DNA from: Vreelandella zhaodongensis
Lineage (GTDB): Bacteria > Pseudomonadota > Gammaproteobacteria > Pseudomonadales > Halomonadaceae
Direction: 5' to 3'
Assembly: GCF_013415115.1 (NCBI RefSeq)
Contig: NZ_JACCDD010000001.1
Coordinates: forward strand, 124,001 to 188,000
Length of the DNA: 64,000 nt
Each line of letters begins with the position of its first letter. The stretch's first letter is position 1. The translations under genes and the position numbers were made by a program. Shown piece by piece: positions 53,549 through 61,853 of the stretch. The notes under the pieces are model-generated. The model was given only the letters and a program-made list of their open reading frames with translations, was not told the DNA's origin and ran no database searches.

Positions 53549-54465
53549 TCCTGGCCTCCGTTGGCGTTTGCGTTGGTGTGTCCGGTATGCGGGTTGCGCA
53601 GCGTGAGCTGAGCGCGGGTTTCAGCGGGTGTCATGACTCGGGCGCCAAGGTTCTCGATCAGGGTGGCGGCATGCTCTACCAGCTGGGCGTTGGTGGCCAG
53701 GGTTCCCTTTTTCAGATAGAGATTGTCTTCCAGGCCGACGCGCGCATGACCGCCTAGCAGTACTGCTTGAGCCGCCATGGGCATCTGGTGGCGACCAATG
53801 CCGAATGCTGCCCATTGAGCGTTTTCCGGCAGTTTGTTGCGCATGGTTAACATGGTTTCGGTGTCAGCTTCAGCGCCCCATGGAATGCCTAAGCAGAGCT
53901 GGTAGAGAGAGTCGCCATCGATCAGTCCTTCCTGTTGCAATTGCCTGGCGAACCGCACGTGGCCCAGGTCGAAGCACTCCAGCTCCGGTTTTACACCGGC
54001 GGCCTGCACAAGTCTGGCATGTTCACGCAGCCAGTCAGCGGGGTTTATATAGACCATGTCGCCGAAGTTGAGGCTGCCGCAATCCAGGGTGCAGAGTTCA
54101 GGCAAGAGCTCGCCCACGGGTTCATGGCGTTGGGCGGGTGTTTGGATGTCAGTGCCTGGACCACCGCGGGTAGGGTCCTTGGTGTCGGGGATCCAATCTC
54201 CGCCGCCGCCGGCGGTAATGTTCATGACAATATCCACCTCGGCCTCGCGCACACGTTGCATTACCTCGCGAAAATGGTCGAGAGAGTGGCTGATGCCACC
54301 GGTTTCAGGGTTGCGAACGTGGATATGTGCAACGCTGGCTCCGGCTTTCGCTGCGGCGATGCAGTCGTGAGCGATCTGAGCTGGGGTGACAGGGACATTA
54401 GGGTTCTTTCCCGTGGTGTCGCCTGCGCCAGTGACGGCGCAGGTCAAAATAACATTGCGGTTCAT
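53545..54465 (-). CDS. 3-Dehydrocarnitine cleavage enzyme (BKACE / CdhC)
   Basis: A 306-aa beta-keto-acid cleavage enzyme: 3-dehydrocarnitine plus acetyl-CoA gives betainyl-CoA and acetoacetate. A TIM barrel with the zinc ligands in VAHIHVRNPETGG, VMNITAGGGGD, ELCTLDCGSLNFGDMVYIN, and RVGLEDNLYLKKG. The ATG at 54465 has GGAG 6 nt upstream; one 12 nt earlier is possible. It is the first gene of the BKACE-lcdH-thioesterase-BCCT operon, which fixes its substrate as dehydrocarnitine with good probability. Confidence 0.92.
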   Translation of the reverse strand: MNRNVILTCAVTGAGDTTGKNPNVPVTPAQIAHDCIAAAKAGASVAHIHVRNPETGGISHSLDHFREVMQRVREAEVDIVMNITAGGGGDWIPDTKDPTRGGPGTDIQTPAQRHEPVGELLPELCTLDCGSLNFGDMVYINPADWLREHARLVQAAGVKPELECFDLGHVRFARQLQQEGLIDGDSLYQLCLGIPWGAEADTETMLTMRNKLPENAQWAAFGIGRHQMPMAAQAVLLGGHARVGLEDNLYLKKGTLATNAQLVEHAATLIENLGARVMTPAETRAQLTLRNPHTGHTNANANGGQE

Positions 54466-54591
54466 TGGGCGCTCCATGACAGTAGTTCTAGATAGCGCTC
54501 ATCAGTATGGCGAGATTGCTCGCTAGTGATTGACAGTAAGCGACGCCAAATATGCGCAAAGCGTCGTAATTATTTAGACGGAGCCAATGCG

Positions 54592-56100
54592 ATGCATATT
54601 CACGATTACCAGCAGTACGACGCCACCGGCCTTGCCGAGCTGATTCGCCGCCAAGAAGTCAGCCAGGCTGAGGTATTTGATGCGGCGATGAATGCGATTG
54701 AAGCGCTTAATCCATCTCTTCATGCCGTCGTTAGAACACGCTTTGAAAAAGCGAAACACGAGTGTGACCAAGTGTCGGAAAACTCAGTGTTTGCGGGTGT
54801 GCCAACGTTAAGTAAAGATCTATTGATGGCCTTGGCAGGTGAGCCCCTGGCATTCGGAAGCTCCTCATTATCAGCGTGGTGCCCCAAAGAGGACTCACTG
54901 CTTATTCAGCGTGTGCGGGAGGCTGGACTAGTGCTGGTTGGACAAACGGCCACGCCGGAATTAGGGCTGATGGGGATTACGGAACCCAAGGCATTTCCCC
55001 ACCCGCAAAATCCATGGCGGGAAGGCTATTCCCCTGGGGGGTCAAGCGGTGGTGCCGCGGCCGCGGTCGCTAGCGGGATGGTGCCTATTGCGTTGGCAGG
55101 CGATGGCGGTGGCTCTATCCGCATTCCCGCCAGTTATTGTGGTTTGTTCGGTTTTAAACCTTCCCGCGGGCGGGTGCCGCTTGCGCCTGCCCATGGCGAA
55201 GTGTGGCAGGGCGCGGTGGTCGAGCACGCCATCACCCGTAGCGTGCGCGATAGTGCAGCGTTGCTAGAACAGATTAACGGCATGGCGCCTTCTGGGCCTT
55301 ACCCCGTACCGCGGGAAACGGGCTATGTAGATGCCTTATCAGCCTCCTCTAAGCCGCTACGCATCGCCGTGTCGCTGGGTAATTTTTTAAGTTACGGACT
55401 GGATACCCAATTAAGTGCAGATGTGAAAATAGCGGTTGAGAAGGCTGCAAAGGCACTGGCCGACATGGGGCACGAGGTGGAGTGGTGTGAGCCACCGGTT
55501 GATGGCGATGCCTTGGCCGATAGTTACCTGACGCTCTACCTTGGCCATTTAGCCGCTGACCTGCAGTGGGTAAGCCAGCAAACCAGTATGCCGGTGCAGC
55601 GGCTAGCGATTGAGCCTTCAACACGGGCCGTTGGGCGATTGGGCGCCAAGCTTTCGGCGCGAGATTATGAGCTTGCCAAGCGCTATTGGCACGTGGCTGG
55701 CGAACAGATGAGCCAGTTTCATCAGCGCTATGACGTGTTGGTCATGCCGGTAGCTGCGGATACTGCACCTAAAATAGGTGAGCTGTATCCCTCTGCGGCT
55801 CGTGAACGGTTGATGTCATTGTTAGCGATTCCCGGACTGCCATCGCTGGCACTCAAAGCAGGGATGTTGAAACGCCTGGCGGTGGATGCACTTAGCCGCA
55901 CCCCATTTACGCAACTGGCGAACCTTACCGGCCAGCCTGCTATGTCAGTGCCCTTCCATATAGCGGCCAATGGGTTGCCCGTTGGGGTGCAAGTGGTGGG
56001 GCGCCTGGGTGAAGATAAGCAACTGCTACAGCTGGCGGCGGATATGGAGCGGCATGGTGATTGGCAATGCCCCGCATATCAACAAGCGCTGGGCTCTTAA
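54592..56100 (+). CDS. Amidase-signature family hydrolase
   Basis: A 502-aa amidase with the Ser-cisSer-Lys triad: Lys75 in [11 protein letters not shown], Ser151/152 in [15 protein letters not shown], and nucleophile Ser175 in [12 protein letters not shown]. The overall form resembles NylA-type or general amidases. The ATG at 54592 has ACGGAG upstream. It is divergent from the carnitine operon with a short shared promoter region; a role on a carnitine-related amide is conceivable, but nothing in the sequence fixes the substrate. Confidence 0.88.
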   Translation: MHIHDYQQYDATGLAELIRRQEVSQAEVFDAAMNAIEALNPSLHAVVRTRFEKAKHECDQVSENSVFAGVPTLSKDLLMALAGEPLAFGSSSLSAWCPKEDSLLIQRVREAGLVLVGQTATPELGLMGITEPKAFPHPQNPWREGYSPGGSSGGAAAAVASGMVPIALAGDGGGSIRIPASYCGLFGFKPSRGRVPLAPAHGEVWQGAVVEHAITRSVRDSAALLEQINGMAPSGPYPVPRETGYVDALSASSKPLRIAVSLGNFLSYGLDTQLSADVKIAVEKAAKALADMGHEVEWCEPPVDGDALADSYLTLYLGHLAADLQWVSQQTSMPVQRLAIEPSTRAVGRLGAKLSARDYELAKRYWHVAGEQMSQFHQRYDVLVMPVAADTAPKIGELYPSAARERLMSLLAIPGLPSLALKAGMLKRLAVDALSRTPFTQLANLTGQPAMSVPFHIAANGLPVGVQVVGRLGEDKQLLQLAADMERHGDWQCPAYQQALGS

Positions 56101-56144
56101 GCAGGTTAAACTACGCGGCTTTGAGTCAACGTTTGGCGTCATGC

Positions 56145-56993
56145 ATGCATCCAATTGATACATCAACAAGCCATACTCCAAAAAGCTATGAGCTAACCCA
56201 GGCGGGAGATCGCTATTTCGACGGCTTGGTCGACAAGTTCTCCCGTTCGCTTTATCAAGCGCCCCGTGGCGAGCTGCGCCTGGCGATGCTGGATTATTTG
56301 CTGCCGCAAATGCTGCGCCTGACAGAGCAGCCTGTGCTTGATGTTGGTGGTGGTTTAGGACAACTTTCAGGATGGTTTGCTGAGCGTGGGCACGCAGTGA
56401 CCATGGCAGAACCTTCCCAGGATATGTTGGCCCATGCCAGCGCGTGGCATGCCGAGCGTAGTGCCGCAGGTGCCTGGCTGCCAGAACAGCTTCGCTATCT
56501 TGCCTCGCCACTTCAGTTGTTGCCGCAGCAAGCCCCTGGGCCTTGGTCGCTGATTACTTGCCATGCCGTATTGGAGTGGGTGGGTGAGCCTGAACAGGCT
56601 GTGCAAACGCTAGCGAGTCTTCTTGCCCCTGGTGGGCAGTTAAGTTTGATGGTGTTTAACCGCGATGCGTTACGTTTTTCTAATGTCATAAAAGGTAATC
56701 TGCAAAAAGCGCTTAGTGACCACCTTGAAGGCAAGGGTAAGCGACAGCGTTTAACGCCTATTTCCCCCGTCACCCACGACGAAATGTGCCAGTGGGGAGC
56801 GGATAACGGCTTAGTGATGCAGGCCGTTGCTGGGATACGAGTTTTCCAGGATTATTTGCGCCATCCCCCCGCAGAAGAGAGCGAGCAGGCATCGCTGCTG
56901 GCGCTCGAAAAGCAGTATTGTCGCCAAGACCCTCACTGGCGGCTAGGCCGCTATTTACTTTATACCTTTACCAAACCCGAGGCTGATGTATGA
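56145..56993 (+). CDS. cmoM: tRNA cmo5U34 carboxy-methylester methyltransferase
   Basis: A 282-aa SAM-dependent enzyme that methylates cmo5U to mcmo5U at the tRNA wobble position. CmoM pattern: RYFDGLVDKFSRSLYQAPRGELRLAML, the SAM loop VLDVGGGLGQLSGWFAERGHAV, LITCHAVLEWVGEP, LLAPGGQLSLMVFN, and a C-terminus with GIRVFQDYLR and EKQYCRQDPHWRLGRYLL, as in the E. coli enzyme. The ATG at 56145 is chosen to clear the amidase gene; Shine-Dalgarno support is weak. It overlaps rsmC by 4 nt. Confidence 0.88.
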   Translation: MHPIDTSTSHTPKSYELTQAGDRYFDGLVDKFSRSLYQAPRGELRLAMLDYLLPQMLRLTEQPVLDVGGGLGQLSGWFAERGHAVTMAEPSQDMLAHASAWHAERSAAGAWLPEQLRYLASPLQLLPQQAPGPWSLITCHAVLEWVGEPEQAVQTLASLLAPGGQLSLMVFNRDALRFSNVIKGNLQKALSDHLEGKGKRQRLTPISPVTHDEMCQWGADNGLVMQAVAGIRVFQDYLRHPPAEESEQASLLALEKQYCRQDPHWRLGRYLLYTFTKPEADV

Positions 56994-57985
56994 GCGCTCA
57001 ACTGCCCGCTTGCCAACTTCTTGAACGTTTCTATGGTCAATCGGCTAATTTATGGCCTGTTGCGCCGCCTGCAGATGCGTGGTTACAAGCGCATTCCACG
57101 GCGATGATAAGTGATCATGTGGCGCTGCGTGAGCAGTGGGTGGCCGGTGGTAAAGTCGCCGCCAGCCCATTTGATGTTCCGTTTGTCGAGCAGACTGGGC
57201 AGATCGTGCTGTTCTGGCCAAAAGCCCATCAACTGGGGATCTGGTGGCTAACATGGCTATGCCATGTGCTGCCTGACAACACCCCGGTCGATGTTGTAGG
57301 CGAGCACCAGGGAGGCGTCAAGCGCGTGCCAAAGATACTTAGCGAGCTGGGCATGCGCTGCGATAAGCTCGATAACGCGCGGCGTTGCTCACTGTTTGCC
57401 ACTCGCACGATAGCGATGGAGCAGGACAATGCGTGGCAAACCTTTGAAGCGCTAGATTTAAAACTGGTGAGTCATCCTGGCGTCTTTGGGCACGGCAAGG
57501 TCGATGAAGGCACGCGTTTAATGCTGGAAAGCATTGAGGCTAGCTTGCCCAAAAAGCCGCTTAACGTGCTGGATATGGGGTGCGGCGACGGCATTATCAG
57601 TGCTTGGCTTGCCGAGCGAGGCCATCAGGTCACCGCCGTGGATGTCAGTGCGTTTGCAGCGGAAGCGTGTCGCCGAACGCTAGCAGCCAACCAACTGAAG
57701 GGGCGGGTGCTGGAGAGCGACGTTTATTCAGCGCTTGAGGATGAGCAGTTTGATCTGATCATCAGCAATCCGCCGTTTCATCAGGAGCGAGAGATTACCT
57801 ATGGCCCGAGTCAGCGCTTGATCAGCGAGGCCCCTGCGCATTTACGCACGGGGGGGCGTCTGGTGATCGTTGCGAACGGCTTTTTGCCTTATCCCGATCA
57901 CTTGCAGCGGGTGTTTCAAGACTTTGAAACGCTGGCAGATAATCGGCGCTTTAAGGTTTACGGTGCTATTAAACCAACACGCTAG
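56990..57985 (+). CDS. rsmC: 16S rRNA (guanine1207-N2)-methyltransferase
   Basis: A 331-aa two-domain methyltransferase, length near E. coli RsmC (343). The degenerate N-terminal MTase-like half contains LFWPKAHQLGIWWL (the family pattern FWPKxK). The C-terminal catalytic half has the SAM loop VLDMGCGDGIISAWLAERGH and the N-methyltransferase motif IISNPPFHQ. GVFGHGKVDEGTRLML links the halves. ATGA overlap with cmoM makes an RNA-modification operon. Confidence 0.93.
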   Translation: MSAQLPACQLLERFYGQSANLWPVAPPADAWLQAHSTAMISDHVALREQWVAGGKVAASPFDVPFVEQTGQIVLFWPKAHQLGIWWLTWLCHVLPDNTPVDVVGEHQGGVKRVPKILSELGMRCDKLDNARRCSLFATRTIAMEQDNAWQTFEALDLKLVSHPGVFGHGKVDEGTRLMLESIEASLPKKPLNVLDMGCGDGIISAWLAERGHQVTAVDVSAFAAEACRRTLAANQLKGRVLESDVYSALEDEQFDLIISNPPFHQEREITYGPSQRLISEAPAHLRTGGRLVIVANGFLPYPDHLQRVFQDFETLADNRRFKVYGAIKPTR

Positions 57986-58008
57986 TTGCCGCCCCTTTAG
58001 CCACAGGC

Positions 58009-58785
58009 TTACTCAGCAAAGAACACATTGAGCACGTGGTCCAGGTGCACTTCCATAGCACGCCGAGCGGCAGCGGGGTCGCGCGCTTCAATGGCTTCGA
58101 CGATCCGTTCGTGGTCGCCCTGGGAGCGCTGTGGCATATCTGTTTCCATAAATAGCTCCTGGAGTCGACGAAACATGGCACCGTACTTGTGGCCAAGCAG
58201 ATGCTTGATGACAAGCGCATAGGCCGCGTTGCCTGATGCTTCGGCGATACGAATATGCAGTAGTCGATCTCCTGTATGCAGTAGTCGATCTGCGGCACAA
58301 TTGCGTCCGCCATTGGCATTGTCAGCTACATTCCGCTCAAAAGCCGAACGGATCGCTTTCATATCCTCTTCGTTGGCATTCATGGCTGCCAGCGCGGCAA
58401 TTTCCGGTTCCAGGTAGCGGCGCGTCTGGAGAAGTGAAAAGGGCGGGATCTCTTCGTCCAGATTGAGCTCAATTTCGCTCTCGAACTCTGGGTCGATTGC
58501 CCAGGGTTCGGTTCGAGCAGCTGCGCGCATCACGGACTCCATAGGCGTGGAGCGTGACTCAAGAACCACGACGCCATGGCCGACTCGAACGGCCACCTGC
58601 CCAACCACTTCCAGAGCAATCAAAGCCTCTCTCACCGAGGCACGGCTGACGCCCAGTGATTGGGCAAGCTCCCGCTCGGGGGGTAAAAGCGTCCCCGGAG
58701 GGAACTCGCCATCATTGATTAACTGTTGTAACTGATCAGCAATCTGGCGATAGAGGCGCTGCGAACGGATGGTTTGAATAGGCAT
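58009..58785 (-). CDS. FadR/GntR-type regulator with FCD domain
   Basis: A 258-aa regulator. The N-terminal winged helix (residues 5-75: LYRQIADQLQQLINDGEFPPGTLLPPERELAQSLGVSRASVREALIALE) precedes an FCD ligand-binding domain (about 110-250). FCD metal-site residues are unusually doubled: DRLLHTGDRLLHIRIAEASGN, the result of a 21-bp tandem duplication (58254-58291). It is divergent from the sugar-acid operon, which it probably represses. The inducer would be a sugar acid. Confidence 0.88.
   Translation of the reverse strand: MPIQTIRSQRLYRQIADQLQQLINDGEFPPGTLLPPERELAQSLGVSRASVREALIALEVVGQVAVRVGHGVVVLESRSTPMESVMRAAARTEPWAIDPEFESEIELNLDEEIPPFSLLQTRRYLEPEIAALAAMNANEEDMKAIRSAFERNVADNANGGRNCAADRLLHTGDRLLHIRIAEASGNAAYALVIKHLLGHKYGAMFRRLQELFMETDMPQRSQGDHERIVEAIEARDPAAARRAMEVHLDHVLNVFFAE
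58254..58291. repeat. 21-bp-period tandem duplication inside the FCD domain
   Basis: A 17-nt stretch TATGCAGTAGTCGATCT occurs at 58254-58270 and again at 58275-58291. It adds seven residues and repeats the Asp-x-x-x-His metal motif in frame. Confidence 0.9.
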
Positions 58786-58821
58786 TCGTGGTATTTCCTA
58801 TCTGTTTCATCGGTGATTTTT

Positions 58822-58850
58822 GACTAAAGTTTATAGCGACTAAAGTTTAT
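58822..58850. repeat. Direct repeat in the FCD regulator promoter
   Basis: GACTAAAGTTTAT at 58822-58834 and 58838-58850, 16-nt period, 37 nt and more upstream of the regulator ATG. It could be a tandem operator or promoter element. Confidence 0.6.
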
Positions 58851-58919
58851 CCGAAAAAGCTGCTATTTAGCTTTTTGAGGCTTGCCAGGAACAAAGTGCT
58901 TCTAGCATACTTGGTTCAT

Positions 58920-58927
58920 TGGTCAGG
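58920..58927 (+). promoter_or_regulatory. TGGTCAGG box upstream of the SDR gene
   Basis: The same 8-mer recurs at 60781-60788 and inverted at 60730-60737, both in the next control region. It is a candidate site for the FCD regulator. Confidence 0.35.
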
Positions 58928-59032
58928 CCATTGGGTGTCTGGGTGATTTGGCCTACCATATGTTCCCATTCTTTTTAAGGGCATGCCATAGGTTTAGGGG
59001 CGTGCCCCCAGCTTTAAGGGATGTGCCATCGC

Positions 59033-59773
59033 ATGAGACTCAAGAATAAAACCGCCCTGATCACTGCCGCAGCAAACGGCATTGGTCGTGCTAGCGTCGA
59101 GCGCTTTGTTGCCGAGGGAGCTCGTGTCTTCGCGACAGATATTGATATTGAGAGCTTAGAGGGGATGCCTGGTGTTGAAGCTTATTACCTGGATGTCACA
59201 GATAGCCAAGCGATTCACCATTTAGCCGATTCACTCCCTACCTTGGATATCCTGTTTAACTGTGCCGGTATGGTGGCAGGTGGCACGATACTCGAATGCG
59301 ACGAGGCTACTTGGCAGCGTTCGATGGAGCTGAATGTCACTTCAATGTTTCATACCCTACAGGCGTTTTTACCAGGTATGTTGGAAAACGGGGGCGGCAG
59401 CATCATCAATATGGCTTCCGTGGCCTCAAGCATTAAAGGTGTCGCCAATCGCAGTGCCTATAGCACCTCCAAAGCCGCGGTTATCGGGTTGACCAAGTCA
59501 GTGGCCGCCGACTTTATGACGCAAGGTATCCGCTGCAACGCGATTTGTCCTGGCACTGTTGAGTCGCCTTCACTAAAACAGCGGATTGCTGAACAGGCAC
59601 GTAAAGAGGGTCGCAGTGATACGGAAGTACTTGAGACTTTCATTGCCCGACAGCCGATGGGCAGGCTAGGGCGTGTAGAGGAAGTCGCTGCACTGGCGAC
59701 TTTTCTGGCCTGCGATGAATCGCGGTTCATTACCGGCACCACACAATTAATTGATGGTGGTTGGGCGAACTGA
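59033..59773 (+). CDS. Short-chain dehydrogenase of sugar-acid catabolism (2-keto-3-deoxy-fuconate dehydrogenase type)
   Basis: A 246-aa classical SDR. TAAANGIGRAS at the cofactor site (its alanines replace the usual GG), NCAGMVAGG, catalytic Ser in INMASVASS, and YSTSK. CPGTVESPSLKQRI and the end FITGTTQLIDGGW resemble DHRS6-like and 2-keto-3-deoxy-L-fuconate dehydrogenases. The ATG at 59033 is preferred; one at 59021 follows AAGGG too closely. Next to an FAH-family hydrolase it would make the 2,4-diketo acid that the hydrolase splits. Confidence 0.82.
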   Translation: MRLKNKTALITAAANGIGRASVERFVAEGARVFATDIDIESLEGMPGVEAYYLDVTDSQAIHHLADSLPTLDILFNCAGMVAGGTILECDEATWQRSMELNVTSMFHTLQAFLPGMLENGGGSIINMASVASSIKGVANRSAYSTSKAAVIGLTKSVAADFMTQGIRCNAICPGTVESPSLKQRIAEQARKEGRSDTEVLETFIARQPMGRLGRVEEVAALATFLACDESRFITGTTQLIDGGWAN

Positions 59774-59795
59774 TTACTGGAGAAGGTATAACACT

Positions 59796-60638
59796 ATGAA
59801 GCTGTTACGTTTTGGAGCGCCGGGGCTAGAGAAGCCAGGTATTGTCGATAGTCAGGGTAAGGTTCGAGATCTGTCCGCCATCGTAAGCGATATTGCTGGC
59901 GATGTGTTGAGTGATCAAGGGTTGCAGAAGCTTCGTGATATGGATCTCTCTGGACTGCCGGAAGTAGCCGCTGATGCACGTTTGGGGCCTTGTGTTGGTC
60001 AGGTGGGAAAGTTTATCTGTATTGGTCTTAACTACTCTGATCACGCTGCAGAGACGGGCGCCGACGTCCCTCCTGAACCGGTCATTTTCAATAAATGGAC
60101 TAGCGCTATCTGCGGCCCCAATGACAACGTGGAGATTCCCCGCGGTGCTAAGAAGACCGATTGGGAAGTAGAGCTTGGGGTGATTATTGGTAAGGGGGGG
60201 CGCTACATTGATGAAGCCGATGCCATGTCACATGTGGCGGGATTCTGTGTGGTGAATGATGTCTCTGAACGTGAGTTTCAATTAGAGCGCAGTGGCACGT
60301 GGGACAAAGGTAAAGGCTGCGATACGTTCGGCCCTTTAGGCCCTTGGTTGGTGACACGCGATGAAATCGTTGATCCACACCAGTTGGGTATGTGGCTTGA
60401 GGTAGACGGTCAGCGTTATCAGGATGGCAATACGTCCACCATGGTGTATCAAGTGCCTTTTCTTATCAGTTACTTGAGCCGCTTTATGAGCCTGCAGCCC
60501 GGTGATGTGATTTCGACGGGAACGCCTCCAGGGGTAGGCATGGGACAGCGGCCACCTGTTTACCTTCGCGATGGGCAGCAAATGCGTCTAGGTATTGAAG
60601 GTCTCGGTGAGCAGCAGCAGCGAGTGGTGCAGGCGTAG
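59796..60638 (+). CDS. Fumarylacetoacetate-hydrolase-family enzyme (2,4-diketo-3-deoxy acid hydrolase type)
   Basis: A 280-aa FAH-fold hydrolase. CVGQVGKFICIGLNYSDHAAETGADVPPEPVIFNKWTSAICGP leads into the metal site; the acidic ligands lie in WEVELGVIIGKGGRYI and GFCVVNDVSEREFQ. GDVISTGTPPGVGMGQ completes the active site. This subgroup includes ureidoglycolate-lyase-named proteins and 2,4-diketo-3-deoxy-L-fuconate hydrolases, which release pyruvate. GGAGAAGG precedes the ATG; it lies 22 nt behind the SDR. Pairing with that SDR favours the sugar-acid role. Confidence 0.87.
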   Translation: MKLLRFGAPGLEKPGIVDSQGKVRDLSAIVSDIAGDVLSDQGLQKLRDMDLSGLPEVAADARLGPCVGQVGKFICIGLNYSDHAAETGADVPPEPVIFNKWTSAICGPNDNVEIPRGAKKTDWEVELGVIIGKGGRYIDEADAMSHVAGFCVVNDVSEREFQLERSGTWDKGKGCDTFGPLGPWLVTRDEIVDPHQLGMWLEVDGQRYQDGNTSTMVYQVPFLISYLSRFMSLQPGDVISTGTPPGVGMGQRPPVYLRDGQQMRLGIEGLGEQQQRVVQA

Positions 60639-60812
60639 AGCTCAATGCTAGCGACAAGGGGATTACTCGGCGGTGCCGAGATAGCGATGCGTGACAGACC
60701 TTAAGGGTAAAATTTTTTGCCATTAAAGGCCTGACCACTAGATCAAAGTACCTGTCGGAATAGCAATGGTTTGCGCTTGGTGGTCAGGGCTTGGTGAAAA
60801 AGGAGGGCATTA
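60639..60812. promoter_or_regulatory. Intergenic control region before the zinc dehydrogenase, with inverted CCTGACCAC boxes
   Basis: CCTGACCAC (60730-60738) and its reverse complement GTGGTCAGG (60780-60788) flank about 41 nt. A small hairpin CTCGGC-GGT-GCCGAG lies at 60666-60680. It probably carries an internal promoter for the downstream genes. Confidence 0.5.
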
Positions 60813-61853
60813 ATGCAAGTTCTTGTCTGTTCGAAACCGCATCACCTTGAGCTGCGTCACTCAGACCGCCCAAGGTGCGCCCCTGGGCAAGCCTTGGTGC
60901 GTATTCGTCGCATCGGAATTTGCGGAACGGATATTCATGCTTACGGTGGCAATCAGCCCTACTTTGAATATCCACGTGTATTAGGCCATGAGCTTGCCGG
61001 TGAGATAGTCGAGGTTGCTGATGGACATGATGACCAGCACCTACTGGGAAAACAGGCTTATGTCATTCCCTACCTGCATTGCGGTCGTTGCCGTGCCTGC
61101 CAGCAGCATAAAACCAACTGCTGTCAGCACATGCAGGTTATTGGCGTGCACCAAGATGGTGGAATGGCCGAGTACTTGGCGGTACCCACCTCTCACTTGG
61201 TGGTGTCGGGAACCCTCAGCATCGATCAGTTGGCGCTAGTGGAGTGCATGGCGATTGGTGCACACGCGGTAAGGCGCAGTGCGCTGCAGGCGGATGAGTT
61301 GGCCGTGATCGTCGGGGCAGGCCCCATTGGTATGGGAGTACTGCAAGTTGCCAGAAGCCGAGGGGCTCGTACCTTAATGGTGGATACCAACGCATCACGT
61401 CTGGCTTTTTGTCACGAGGCTCTCGGCGCCGGTGCGGTGGCGAACCCTCAGGAAGTGGATATGGTTGAAAAAATAAGCGAGTTAAATGGTGGTGCATTAG
61501 CCGATGTCGTGTTCGATGCCACTGGTAACCCTCACGCCATGCAGGCTGGGTTTGATCTGGCGGGACATGGTGGGCGCTATGTGTTGGTCAGCGTAGTGAA
61601 AGCTGACATTACCTTCAGTGATCCTGATTTTCATAAAAAAGAGCTGACACTCATCGGCAGCCGTAACGCCACTCGCGAAGACTTTGACTGCGTGGTGTCG
61701 TTGATGGAGAGCGGTGATATCAATGCTAGCGCGATGATTACGCATCGTGCTGCCCTTGCTGATGTGCCTGCCCGAATGCCTCAGTGGTGCGATCCTGCCC
61801 ATCAGGTTATTAAGGCCATGATCTCGATTGATGCTGAAGAGGTGCAGCTATGA
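60813..61853 (+). CDS. Zinc-dependent dehydrogenase (L-galactonate/sorbitol dehydrogenase-like)
   Basis: A 346-aa medium-chain dehydrogenase. Catalytic zinc: Cys in IGICGTDIHAYGG and GHELAGE; structural zinc: HCGRCRACQQHKTNC. NAD site: VIVGAGPIGMGVLQVA, followed by VDTNASRL (Asp favours NAD). AAAGGAGG is strong. It overlaps the next gene by 4 nt. With altronate dehydratase and tagaturonate reductase downstream, oxidation of L-galactonate to tagaturonate is the likely reaction (like E. coli LgoD). Fucose-type substrates are an alternative, given the SDR and hydrolase upstream. Confidence 0.83.
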   Translation: MQVLVCSKPHHLELRHSDRPRCAPGQALVRIRRIGICGTDIHAYGGNQPYFEYPRVLGHELAGEIVEVADGHDDQHLLGKQAYVIPYLHCGRCRACQQHKTNCCQHMQVIGVHQDGGMAEYLAVPTSHLVVSGTLSIDQLALVECMAIGAHAVRRSALQADELAVIVGAGPIGMGVLQVARSRGARTLMVDTNASRLAFCHEALGAGAVANPQEVDMVEKISELNGGALADVVFDATGNPHAMQAGFDLAGHGGRYVLVSVVKADITFSDPDFHKKELTLIGSRNATREDFDCVVSLMESGDINASAMITHRAALADVPARMPQWCDPAHQVIKAMISIDAEEVQL

